A stretch of 46,016 nucleotides of DNA from a virus: positions 1-46,016 of IMG/VR virus record IMGVR_UViG_3300024520_000129. The stretch is one strand, 5' to 3'. Positions 26,089 to 33,098 of this stretch are shown in pieces; the first letter of the stretch is position 1, and every line of letters begins with the position of its first letter. The notes under the pieces were generated by a model. The model ran no database searches. It was not told the DNA's origin and worked only from the letters and a program-made list of their open reading frames with translations. Position numbers and translations under genes: made by a program.

Positions 26089-26721
26089 ATGGAGTTTGTT
26101 AGCCCAACAGAATGGGGAGCCGAGGTCAACTATGACGACTGGACAGATCACCAGTACGTCAAAGACCTGATCGCAGTTCATTGGGGAGGTCCACCTCCTC
26201 AGAACTTTGACGCTGGCCCCGATCGTGAAATGGAAATCCTCCGTGCTTACGAGAGCTACCACCTGCACACCAAAGGATGGCGAGGCATTGCCTACGGTTA
26301 TGCTATCGGTGCGTCGGGTACGGTATATAGGCTACGTGGCCGTAACAATTACGGGGCACATCAGGGTGACCAGGATGGTGATGGCATCTCCAACAACAAG
26401 GAGGTAATCCCCTTGCTCTTCATCATGGGCCAAGGGCAGACAGCCACACCTATCATGTGGGAGAAAGCGAAGCTGCTACGCAAGTGGCTCCAAACTCAGA
26501 CGTGGACACGTGCTGACCTCCCCGTTACGGGACATCGTGTGATCCAACCTAAACCTACCTCGTGTCCTGGTGACGAGAACATGGGCATCATCCAATCCCT
26601 GGATTGGGATGATGTAGATACGTACGTGCCTATGCAGTTGTTCAAAGAGTTCGAGAAGCGCACTGAGGATAGGATCACGAGACTCGAAACATTCGACGAG
26701 CAGATCAGAGGCCTAGACTAA
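26089..26721 (+). CDS. Endolysin, N-acetylmuramoyl-L-alanine amidase (Amidase_2/PGRP)
   Basis: This 210-residue protein carries the full zinc amidase signature: His31 (IAVHWGG), His149 (TGHRVIQPKPTS) and Cys159 (SCPGD). The 'HTKGWRGIAYGYAIGASGTVYRLRGR' region is typical of the fold. It cuts the bond between muramic acid and the stem peptide. The last ~35 residues form a charged helix, possibly for oligomerisation, and no separate wall-binding domain is obvious. It is far from the putative holin (1177). Confidence 0.88.
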   Translation: MEFVSPTEWGAEVNYDDWTDHQYVKDLIAVHWGGPPPQNFDAGPDREMEILRAYESYHLHTKGWRGIAYGYAIGASGTVYRLRGRNNYGAHQGDQDGDGISNNKEVIPLLFIMGQGQTATPIMWEKAKLLRKWLQTQTWTRADLPVTGHRVIQPKPTSCPGDENMGIIQSLDWDDVDTYVPMQLFKEFEKRTEDRITRLETFDEQIRGLD

Positions 26722-28001
26722 TGGCACCATCAGTAGCAGCATACGACTTCGTAGGCGACTTCACTCAGACCACGGCGACTGAGTCCAGTCGCATCAGATG
26801 GGATGCAGGCACGGAGTTCACAGCAGACGACATGCTGCTCATGTTCTTCCACTTCAACTTCAAGAACGTGCCGAACGGCAAGGGTGCCGTCACTGAACTA
26901 GACTTAGACGCTGCCAACACTGGACCTAACGCCTCAGCCGAGTCACGGTACGATTGGTCCGAACGTGCCGAGGGTAGCTCAGGCTACCTGATGAAGCACG
27001 GTGGCAAGTTCTTCTCCCAGGCTATCAACTCGTACGTTGATCTCCTCACCCACAGCGAGACGGCTGCTGGTGACGCTGACTGGGTGAACATGGGTGGCCT
27101 CGCCATCAACGTCCAAGACATAGCTTCCGACGCAACACAGTTCGTACGAGCTAGCGTGACCCATACAGGGGCAGTGTCTACCTCGACTGGCACCGACCTA
27201 GAGACTGTCTCGATCACACCCAACGAGGCAGGGGAGAAGTGGCTCATCGTCGGTCACACCACCTTCCGAGTGGGGAGCAACGAGACGATCACGTCGAACC
27301 TGCTCGACGCTGACAACTCAGTGCTGCAGACCTACACCTTCCACCAGTACACCACCGTCGGCACCGACGACTACACTACCATCCCTCACCTGTACGTGTG
27401 GACTGCGCCCGACACTAACGCTGCAGAGATAGCGATTGAGGGAGTAGGTGTGGGCACGGTCGAGAAGTTTGTGAGTCACCTCACGGCTGTGCGCCTAGAC
27501 TCACTCTCCAATAACTGGGCGAGCGCTAGGCCATCAGACTACACCACGGTCAGTGGCACTGCCGAAGAGGCAGTGACGGGAGCGTCGCTCGCTTTGACTG
27601 GGGCAGGCAACGATGTCGTGCTCCTCGGTATCGCAGCGAACACACCTGCTACTGTGCAGGACGGCATGAACATGTGGATGAGTGACGACGACAACGTGTC
27701 TACTATCCCAGCCACGTACACTACGTGGAACAACAGCGACAACTTGATGAACCCTCACCGTGGTGATGGGGGTGGGGCGAACAAGACTCCTGTTGTCTAC
27801 GTCGCTCGCGATGCAGCAGTGTCAGGGGCGACCACGTACAAGCTGTACCAGACAGGCGAGGTCACTGCTGCAGTGATGGAAGACATTGACATCATCGCAA
27901 TAGAAATGGATGGGGGTGACGGTGGGCCTGCTAGCGCTGGAGGCTACAACGCACAGAAGTCACACGGTAATGCTGGGCGCATGATCGTGGCAGGAGCCTA
28001 G
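26721..28001 (+). CDS. Putative tail appendage / virion protein
   Basis: This 426-residue protein is beta-rich and Thr/Ala/Asp-rich (RVGSNETITSNLLDADNSVLQTYTFHQYTT) with a Gly-rich C-terminus (MDGGDGGPASAGGYNAQ). Two jelly-roll-like halves seem possible. No enzyme motif is visible. It is coupled to the endolysin stop by TAATGG. Fiber, receptor-binding or head-fiber roles are all possible. Confidence 0.5.
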   Translation: MAPSVAAYDFVGDFTQTTATESSRIRWDAGTEFTADDMLLMFFHFNFKNVPNGKGAVTELDLDAANTGPNASAESRYDWSERAEGSSGYLMKHGGKFFSQAINSYVDLLTHSETAAGDADWVNMGGLAINVQDIASDATQFVRASVTHTGAVSTSTGTDLETVSITPNEAGEKWLIVGHTTFRVGSNETITSNLLDADNSVLQTYTFHQYTTVGTDDYTTIPHLYVWTAPDTNAAEIAIEGVGVGTVEKFVSHLTAVRLDSLSNNWASARPSDYTTVSGTAEEAVTGASLALTGAGNDVVLLGIAANTPATVQDGMNMWMSDDDNVSTIPATYTTWNNSDNLMNPHRGDGGGANKTPVVYVARDAAVSGATTYKLYQTGEVTAAVMEDIDIIAIEMDGGDGGPASAGGYNAQKSHGNAGRMIVAGA

Positions 28002-28004
28002 GGT

Positions 28005-28019
28005 GGGTACTTCTATAGT
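28005..28019 (+). promoter_or_regulatory. Candidate phage promoter directly before ATG 28020
   Basis: GGGTACTTCTATAGT contains the exact 10-base core of the motif and abuts the ATG. No ribosome site is present. This is the clearest leaderless arrangement of the set. Confidence 0.55.
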
Positions 28020-28313
28020 ATGAGCAATCAAGCACCAGCCATTCCACTCACCGTCGTTGCAGCTACGAGCAACGCTAACATTACCAAGTTCCTAGGCTTC
28101 TCCATCTACGAGGACGCTGCGAGCACAGCGCAGTGGACCTTCAGACATGGGTCAGCTACGGGTACCATCCTCGCCAGCGTGAAGCTGGCTGCGAGCGAGT
28201 CAGCCACTGTCATGTTCCCCTTCCCGATAGCCACACCTGAAGGGGTGTGGGTCGTCGAGGTATCAGGTAGCATCACGGGTACCGTGTACGCTGCAGGCCC
28301 AGCCATAACCTAG
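28020..28313 (+). CDS. Small beta-rich virion protein
   Basis: This 97-residue protein has alternating hydrophobic residues throughout (GTILASVKLAASESATVMFPFPIATPEGVWVVEVSGSITGTVYAAG), consistent with a single beta-sandwich. Similar small proteins occur as decoration or trimeric appendage proteins. It starts directly at the promoter-like motif. Confidence 0.5.
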   Translation: MSNQAPAIPLTVVAATSNANITKFLGFSIYEDAASTAQWTFRHGSATGTILASVKLAASESATVMFPFPIATPEGVWVVEVSGSITGTVYAAGPAIT

Positions 28314-28316
28314 ACC

Positions 28317-29480
28317 ATGAAGAACCTGGCGATCATCGCCTTACTCATCGCCCTCCTCACGGGGGGCGTTGCTTATGCAGGACCGAACGCTCAGGGTGTT
28401 CAGGTCCCCACGTTGAGTGAGTTCAACGCTTTGGAGGCAAGGGTATCTGCTCTCGAAAACGCAACCACAACCACGGTAGTCCCCACCTCGACAACCACGA
28501 CAGTGCCACCCACCACATCGACAACTGTACCCCCGACCACAACCACGACCGTACCTTCAACACCAGTCACGGTCCTTCCCCTTGACGGAGTGGTCCCATG
28601 TGACCAGTGCACCGTCGTCGGGGTCGAGGGAGTCGTCTACGATAGTGTTGACTTGAACGGGAGGACCAACGTAATCCTTCGGGATGTATACGTTGACGGT
28701 AGTCTTGGGGACAGTGGCCCCCTTCAGTCGGGCACGGTCAATATCCGAGGCGCTACGAACATCGAGCTTCGCAACGTGCAGGTCATCAACAGCCCTCGCT
28801 CGTGCTTCAGCCTCGAAGGGTCGACCAACGTGACACTCGACGCAGTGAGATGCGTAGGCGCCGAACATCTTGCAGTGCATGGTGGGTTCGTCAACGACAT
28901 CACCATCATCAACAGTGAGTTCACTGGCTTCAGTGGCAGGAACGTTGACATCGGGTGGGAGAGTGGAGCTATCAAGCTCCTTCGTGGTGAGAACATCACG
29001 ATAAGGGGGAATTACATCCACGACGGTAACGGTCCTGGCGTATGGCTCGATGGGGGCATACTTGGGGCCGAAGTATTGGAGAATCGTATCGACAATCTCT
29101 CGGCTGAAGGTATCTTCATCGAGATATCCCGACAGGTGAATATCGAGGGCAACACGGTACTCCGTGCGCCCAACGCTATCACCTCCAGTCGGATGAACTG
29201 GTGCTACGGGGCTGGCATCCTGATAAGTACGAGCGACCTGGTAACCGTCGTCGGGAATGAAGTGACATCCTCTGTTCATGGTATCCTCGTTATTGATCAG
29301 TCGTGGAGGGGCGATACTCCCCAAGGCTACGACGCTGGTAATTACTCGGTCGTTGGCAACACGGTGAATCAGGTGAACAAGGTAGGGGCTTGCGAGGACG
29401 TGGGATCGGCTGACGTATTCGATGGTCTTTGGAGCGACAACACGTTTCTGAATGTATCATCGTTGCTTCGTCCCCTCTAG
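28317..29480 (+). CDS. Secreted right-handed beta-helix protein with Thr/Pro linker
   Basis: This 387-residue protein has a Sec signal (MKNLAIIALLIALLTGGVAYA, cleavage after about residue 21). A short coiled coil (LSEFNALEARVSALEN) and a Thr/Pro linker (about 51-81) follow. Parallel beta-helix rungs then run to the end (TNVILRDVYVDGS, TNIELRNVQVINS, TNVTLDAVRCVGA, ENITIRGNYIHDG). The coil suggests a trimer. Beta-helices of this type bind or cut polysaccharide, but no catalytic residues can be assigned. A signal peptide on a phage beta-helix is unusual, since virion tailspikes lack one. The linker style is typical of Acidimicrobiia. The 3' end overlaps the opposite-strand gene by 24 bases. Confidence 0.75.
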   Translation: MKNLAIIALLIALLTGGVAYAGPNAQGVQVPTLSEFNALEARVSALENATTTTVVPTSTTTTVPPTTSTTVPPTTTTTVPSTPVTVLPLDGVVPCDQCTVVGVEGVVYDSVDLNGRTNVILRDVYVDGSLGDSGPLQSGTVNIRGATNIELRNVQVINSPRSCFSLEGSTNVTLDAVRCVGAEHLAVHGGFVNDITIINSEFTGFSGRNVDIGWESGAIKLLRGENITIRGNYIHDGNGPGVWLDGGILGAEVLENRIDNLSAEGIFIEISRQVNIEGNTVLRAPNAITSSRMNWCYGAGILISTSDLVTVVGNEVTSSVHGILVIDQSWRGDTPQGYDAGNYSVVGNTVNQVNKVGACEDVGSADVFDGLWSDNTFLNVSSLLRPL

Positions 29481-29948
29481 GTAGGCGATCTCTCTGAGAT
29501 CATCCCACCTCCAGTCATAATACTCAGGTCCATCATGGTGCTCAAGCACGGGCTTCCCCACGCTCATCAGGTCTAGGGTACTACGCCATACACCTACCCA
29601 CTTGCGCATCTTGCTGTTGTACACGAACACGACCACAGGCATACCAGTGTATACCTCCCACTCCAGTAGGAGTGCGAGCTTCTTCACCTTGAGCGCAGTG
29701 ACCCTACTACCTGAGCAGCCGACACACTCCACCCAATAGGGTCCGTCACCGTTACGTGCAATGTAGTCGGGCATACCCGTGAGCAGGTGAGGTAGGTCCC
29801 ACTTGACGAGGGTCCCATCGGACCATGATGGGTTAGCGAACCCTGACCTGAGCCACTTGTGTGGCCATGAGGATTCGAACGTCTTCTCGGACATGGACCC
29901 ACCTGGGCCATCCATGCGCCGACTCGTGTTCATGTCTTTGGTCGCCAT
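29457..29948 (-). CDS. VRR-NUC/Hjc-like PD-(D/E)XK nuclease, atypical active site
   Basis: The 163-residue sequence 'LLTGMPDYIARNGDGPYWVECVGCSG...KLALLLEWEVYTGMPVVVFVYN' follows the pattern of small PD-(D/E)XK nucleases (Asp in GMPD, Glu in WVEC). The usual Lys of Glu-x-Lys is replaced (ECV), so catalysis is uncertain. AAGAAGGGA precedes ATG 29948. It is the last gene of the leftward operon. Confidence 0.5.
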   Translation of the reverse strand: MATKDMNTSRRMDGPGGSMSEKTFESSWPHKWLRSGFANPSWSDGTLVKWDLPHLLTGMPDYIARNGDGPYWVECVGCSGSRVTALKVKKLALLLEWEVYTGMPVVVFVYNSKMRKWVGVWRSTLDLMSVGKPVLEHHDGPEYYDWRWDDLREIAYLEGTKQR

Positions 29949-30241
29949 AGTCCCTTCTTCTTTTTCTTCTCTGACTCTTCGAGTGCCTGTGCTGCCACCT
30001 CTGCCAGGTTGGCGAGGTGGGTGTTCTGCTCGGTCAGTTGGTACACGAACCCTGCGAGGGCACGTGTGTGTAGGACGTTGAGCTTGAGCGCCTGGCCACG
30101 CTCAGCTTGTTTGAACATCTTCTCAATCGCTTCGCCTGCTCGTTTCTGTTCAGCCATCACCTCAAGGTTCAGCTTCTCCTGCTCCTCAGGACTGAGGCTA
30201 GCGAGGTACTCGTCGGGTGTCAGGTCAGTGGGTTGATCCAT
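29930..30241 (-). CDS. Small helical protein
   Basis: This 103-residue protein is acidic at the N-terminus (LTPDEYLASLSPEEQEKL), helical throughout and Lys-rich at the end (EESEKKKKKGLWRPKT). GAGGACGA precedes ATG 30241. It overlaps both neighbours. No function is recognised. Confidence 0.6.
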   Translation of the reverse strand: MDQPTDLTPDEYLASLSPEEQEKLNLEVMAEQKRAGEAIEKMFKQAERGQALKLNVLHTRALAGFVYQLTEQNTHLANLAEVAAQALEESEKKKKKGLWRPKT

Positions 30242-30453
30242 TCGTCCTCATTCATAGGTGTGCTTTGCGCCCAGGCTGTAACGTTCACGTCACTGACTGG
30301 TACGCCGAATATCTCAGCAGCCTCAGTGCGAGCCTGCTCCATTGTGGGTTGTCTACTGTTCCACTGCCTACCTGAAGCCCCTTGGCTACCAGTCCAGCAG
30401 TTCCATTTGGGCGCACGGTACATCCCTGCGCCTGTCGTGTCGGGTTGACTCAT
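30220..30453 (-). CDS. Small hypothetical protein (77 aa)
   Basis: ATG 30453 (MSQPDTTGAGMYRAPKW) has AAGGAG just upstream. The longer open frame from 30612 lies over another gene and is rejected. The product is polar with several Trp. Start and stop both overlap neighbouring genes. Function unknown. Confidence 0.6.
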   Translation of the reverse strand: MSQPDTTGAGMYRAPKWNCWTGSQGASGRQWNSRQPTMEQARTEAAEIFGVPVSDVNVTAWAQSTPMNEDEWINPLT

Positions 30454-30692
30454 CCGTACTCCTTCATTGTGTTGATCACTCGTGTTCGGTTCTCGTCGGG
30501 TAGTTGCTTCAAGATATCTGATAGCCCACGGTCGTGCCCACCCTTGAGCCAGTAGGAAAAACACCATTCGTACTCCAAGTAGAATGGCGACGACCACCAG
30601 TGCGTACCCCATACCTCAAGTCCCAGCTTCCTGATCGTCGGGTCCCATAGCTCGGGCCTTCGACACGAAGCTAATACCTCGTTTCCCTGCAT
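30450..30692 (-). CDS. Small Trp-rich hypothetical protein
   Basis: This frame gives 80 residues from ATG 30692 (MQGNEVLASCRRPELWD). The core is aromatic (VWGTHWWSSPFYLEYEWCFSYWLKGG), followed by a charged helix. It overlaps the end of the 30616-30867 gene by 77 bases in another frame, so the true start could be later, although no better one is visible. Function unknown. Confidence 0.55.
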   Translation of the reverse strand: MQGNEVLASCRRPELWDPTIRKLGLEVWGTHWWSSPFYLEYEWCFSYWLKGGHDRGLSDILKQLPDENRTRVINTMKEYG

Positions 30693-30867
30693 CTCCAGGT
30701 GCCTGGCGTGCAGCGCTGCGAAAGCTAAGCCCCTTCGGGCTGACATCTCTAGGTTCTTCACTGCCTGCGCTCTGGGGTTCAGGGATGCTCGGGTCTCGTC
30801 CAGTGATCTCGACTGTGAATCCTGCGTCGATGAGACGCTGGATGGCGAGGTGAATCTCATCACTCAT
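30616..30867 (-). CDS. Small hypothetical protein (83 aa)
   Basis: ATG 30867 (MSDEIHLAIQRLIDAGFTVEITG) follows GGAAG. The N-terminal helix-strand unit (about 1-20) is followed by a polar, probably disordered tail. Its start overlaps the stop of the 49-aa membrane protein upstream. Function unknown. Confidence 0.55.
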   Translation of the reverse strand: MSDEIHLAIQRLIDAGFTVEITGRDPSIPEPQSAGSEEPRDVSPKGLSFRSAARQAPGDAGKRGISFVSKARAMGPDDQEAGT

Positions 30868-31009
30868 CGTCTTCCTTCCTGGGTACGAGCCACCCCTCAC
30901 CGAACCCACCTGGGAACAGTTCATTCCAGGTCCAGCCCCACTCTATCCATACTGCCACACCCACGTTCATAAGCACGTAGACTATGGCTGCTGCCACTAG
31001 CCATCCCAT
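30860..31009 (-). CDS. Small membrane protein (49 aa)
   Basis: The frame runs from ATG 31009 to TGA 30860-30862. An N-terminal hydrophobic helix (MGWLVAAAIVYVLMNVGVAVWI) is followed by a Trp-rich amphipathic part (EWGWTWNELFPGGFGEGW) and a charged end (PRKEDDE). It starts on the A of the previous gene's TAA (TAATGG) and its stop overlaps the next ATG, filling an otherwise empty 140 bases. A one-pass inner-membrane protein is predicted. Confidence 0.65.
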   Translation of the reverse strand: MGWLVAAAIVYVLMNVGVAVWIEWGWTWNELFPGGFGEGWLVPRKEDDE

Positions 31010-31230
31010 TAGGTCAACACCTGCGTCCCGATTCTTATCTGTTTGATCACATAGTCTCCTGTTGCTAAGTCTATCTGCATCAGCACCTCTAACTCGTATA
31101 AGCGATAGTGCAGCTTTGCTGCTGCATCACCGTGACGATCGTAATTACCCAACGCATCCTGTTCCATCTCCCACTCAGCGAAGTTCTCGTTACTGCCATG
31201 CACCCACTCAGTCACCATAATCTTCATCAC
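31009..31230 (-). CDS. Small hypothetical protein (73 aa)
   Basis: ATG 31230 follows a strong GGAGGT site. The protein is acidic with a helix-strand pattern (VTEWVHGSNENFAEWEMEQD, RLYELEVLMQIDLATGDYVIKQ). Its translation start region is a direct repeat of the one for the upstream gene (31208-31447). Function unknown. Confidence 0.6.
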   Translation of the reverse strand: MMKIMVTEWVHGSNENFAEWEMEQDALGNYDRHGDAAAKLHYRLYELEVLMQIDLATGDYVIKQIRIGTQVLT

Positions 31231-31447
31231 TTACCTCCTTCGTCCACTGAGACACCCAACGCTGGAAGCGATCGGTGTATCCGTAGTGACCGTGATCATC
31301 TGATACTACATGTTCCACTTTAGTTTCCTCGGTGAGTTCGATCACCTCTGCCTTGTCGGGTCCGTGCTCAAGAATCCAATGCCACATCGACGGGTTCTCA
31401 TCTGCCCAATTCTTCGGTAGCACAATGGCCTTGATGGTGTTCATCAC
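31208..31447 (-). CDS. Small acidic hypothetical protein (79 aa)
   Basis: This protein starts MMNTIKAIVLPKNWADENP and ends in an acidic tail (EVSDEDYGD). A hydrophobic strand is followed by a charged helix (HGPDKAEVIELTEETKVEHVV). A strong GGAGGT site precedes it. Its start overlaps the stop of the 58-aa gene (TGATG). Function unknown. Confidence 0.6.
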   Translation of the reverse strand: MMNTIKAIVLPKNWADENPSMWHWILEHGPDKAEVIELTEETKVEHVVSDDHGHYGYTDRFQRWVSQWTKEVSDEDYGD

Positions 31448-31620
31448 TTACCTCCTTCGTCTGCTAGCTTGGCGTAGTCCAGTTGGATCAGCATAAGCTG
31501 AGCCATCAGGTTGATCTCTTTCAGGTGCGCCTCAGCGTACCTGTTGTCCCACTCGTACACCATCAGCCTGGTGTCCGACTCAAGCATCAGTATCTTGGTT
31601 CGTAAGTCTATCAAGTTCAT
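31444..31620 (-). CDS. Small coiled-coil protein (58 aa)
   Basis: The frame runs from ATG 31620 (MNLIDLRTKILMLESD) to TGA 31444-31446 and is almost entirely one amphipathic helix (EAHLKEINLMAQLMLIQLDYAKL). GGAATGAAGG precedes the start. It overlaps the end of the Toprim gene upstream and the start of the next gene. Function unknown. Confidence 0.6.
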   Translation of the reverse strand: MNLIDLRTKILMLESDTRLMVYEWDNRYAEAHLKEINLMAQLMLIQLDYAKLADEGGK

Positions 31621-32206
31621 CCTTCATTCCTTTCTCATCTAACAGATAGTAGTCATTCACGTCGAGACCACCAGGTATTTTGAAGCGCACAACTTTGGGA
31701 CCGAATGCTTGCACCAAGTCCTTGTGTGCTACCTCACCTGCGTCGTCTCCGTCCACTGCACTCACGATCCTAGCCCTGTTGAACAACAGCTTGAACGACT
31801 GTTGAAACTCGGGTGTACCGTACTTCGTGTTGCCACTGATACCTATGGCTGGTATGCCTAGCTGCCACAGGATGAGCGCATCTATCTCACCCTCAGTGAA
31901 CCACACCTCGGGTGAGTGTGGGCCTAGGAACTGTGGGTTGTAGAGGTGGAGGTTGGCACCTGGTTCGTCCAGGTACTTGGGCTTACCATGGCCTGTCTTG
32001 TACCGTGTCTGCCACACGCCACCTGATCGTTTCTGGTAGGGGATGGCAAGCATACCCTCATACTCGGTCTTGTCGAGGACGAGGTGCAGGCCTGCCTGCT
32101 GTGCGATGTTGTAGTCCAAGCCACGTTCCTGACGGAACGCAGCTAGGGCACCAGCTTCCTCAGTAGAGGAAGAGTCCACCTGCTGTGGGGTCTTCTTCAG
32201 TTCCAT
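31580..32206 (-). CDS. Toprim subunit of a split DnaG-type primase
   Basis: This 208-residue protein has the Toprim metal-binding motifs: Glu105 in FTEGEIDA and Asp152-Gly-Asp154-Asp155 in SAVDGDDAG. These make RNA primers in DnaG/gp4-type primases. It lacks the zinc domain, which is a separate overlapping gene just upstream (32160-32492) in another frame. GGAGAGAG precedes ATG 32206, so it is translated from its own start. It pairs functionally with the helicase at 33852. Confidence 0.85.
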   Translation of the reverse strand: MELKKTPQQVDSSSTEEAGALAAFRQERGLDYNIAQQAGLHLVLDKTEYEGMLAIPYQKRSGGVWQTRYKTGHGKPKYLDEPGANLHLYNPQFLGPHSPEVWFTEGEIDALILWQLGIPAIGISGNTKYGTPEFQQSFKLLFNRARIVSAVDGDDAGEVAHKDLVQAFGPKVVRFKIPGGLDVNDYYLLDEKGMKDELDRLTNQDTDA

Positions 32207-32492
32207 CTCTCTCCAATTCTAGTAGTCGTACTGCCTCATTGATCTTCATGCCCTCGATATCGAAGAGCATCCTTGCCCAATCACCATGCGCTCCACAAGC
32301 GTGACACTTGAACACACCCTCAACCAGGTTGACGGAGGCTGATGGGTTCCTGTCCCCATGCGCATGGTTGTCTGTGTATGGGCAGCGTATCTTCTGCCAC
32401 CCTGAACTGTTCGCCTTGAATACCACGTCGAGGTAGTCGAGCGCTGCGTTCATGCCTTCTGTCTTATTAATGTGGTCGAACAACGAGGACAT
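32160..32492 (-). CDS. CHC2 zinc-binding subunit of a split primase
   Basis: This 110-residue protein has a primase-type zinc ribbon, 'IRCPYTDNHAHGDRNPSASV...FKCHACGAHGDW'. The ligands are Cys37, a His (43 or 45), Cys63 and Cys66. This domain reads the template trinucleotide in DnaG-type primases. The stop lies 47 bases inside the Toprim gene, which is read in a different frame. In most phages and bacteria the two are one polypeptide. Confidence 0.82.
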   Translation of the reverse strand: MSSLFDHINKTEGMNAALDYLDVVFKANSSGWQKIRCPYTDNHAHGDRNPSASVNLVEGVFKCHACGAHGDWARMLFDIEGMKINEAVRLLELERDGTEEDPTAGGLFLY

Positions 32493-32832
32493 ACGGTATG
32501 CCTTTCTTTTGCACTAGGTCCAGCGTGTGTGCTGTACCCCTACTCTTCCCGTCCCACACTATGATGGCGTGCGTAGCATCAGCCACCATCCTCGCATTGC
32601 GCACATACCCTGCTCTCTTGCCTAGGCCAGCCCAATCAGGGAGATGCTCCTGTACTTCTAGTCCATAAGACTTCGCCCATTCTGCACCTATGGTATCAAT
32701 GCCTTTCGCACCACCGACGATAACGGTGTCGGTGAGCACAGCATTGTGCATAGCTGCAGCAAACCTGACAGTCTCCCAGGGCCAATCATCTGCTGGGTCA
32801 AAGTTCCGACTCCCTGCGATTAGTAATTTCAT
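32467..32832 (-). CDS. DUF2493/YspA-like SLOG-fold protein
   Basis: This 121-residue protein from ATG 32832 (MKLLIAGSRNFDPADD) carries the family pattern 'VIVGGAKGIDTIGAEWAKSYGLEVQEHLPDW' and 'RNARMVADATHAIIVWDGKSRGTAHTLDLV'. It belongs to the SLOG/DprA-like Rossmann group, which binds nucleotides or nucleotide-derived ligands. Its exact role in phages is not settled. GGAGGG lies about ten bases before the chosen start. Confidence 0.8.
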   Translation of the reverse strand: MKLLIAGSRNFDPADDWPWETVRFAAAMHNAVLTDTVIVGGAKGIDTIGAEWAKSYGLEVQEHLPDWAGLGKRAGYVRNARMVADATHAIIVWDGKSRGTAHTLDLVQKKGIPYVLVVRPH

Positions 32833-33098
32833 CCTATCTTGCCCTCCTTCCACAACCTAACGGTTGCACTGCTTGTCCTCGGGTTCCCCTTGCTGCTCAA
32901 CACGTGGCTAATCTGATGCGCCCACTTGTGCACCACACTGGTGTTCCCCTCGTACGCACCAAACGGGTCAGTGACCACGAGAGTGTACGCTACCCTATCA
33001 GTCAGGGACATCAGTCCCACGATCACACCGTACCTGGTGTACCCTCGGTCACGCCATGACATGACGTGCCCCACCTTGTACTTAGCCTTCCGTCCCAT
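32829..33098 (-). CDS. Small basic hypothetical protein
   Basis: This 89-residue protein starts at ATG 33098 (MGRKAKYKVGHVMSWRDRGYTRYGVIVGL). The beta-type core resembles small SH3/KOW-like barrels (VGHVM...YGVIVGL...AYTLVVTDPF), with a basic C-terminus. It overlaps the upstream gene's end. A nucleic-acid-binding role is possible but unproven. Confidence 0.55.
   Translation of the reverse strand: MGRKAKYKVGHVMSWRDRGYTRYGVIVGLMSLTDRVAYTLVVTDPFGAYEGNTSVVHKWAHQISHVLSSKGNPRTSSATVRLWKEGKIG

Noticed and set aside
29860-29885. GTTCGAATCC on the leftward strand, resembling a tRNA T-loop
   Set aside because: The flanking bases do not form a T-stem, no anticodon or acceptor stem is present, and the site lies inside the nuclease-like gene.
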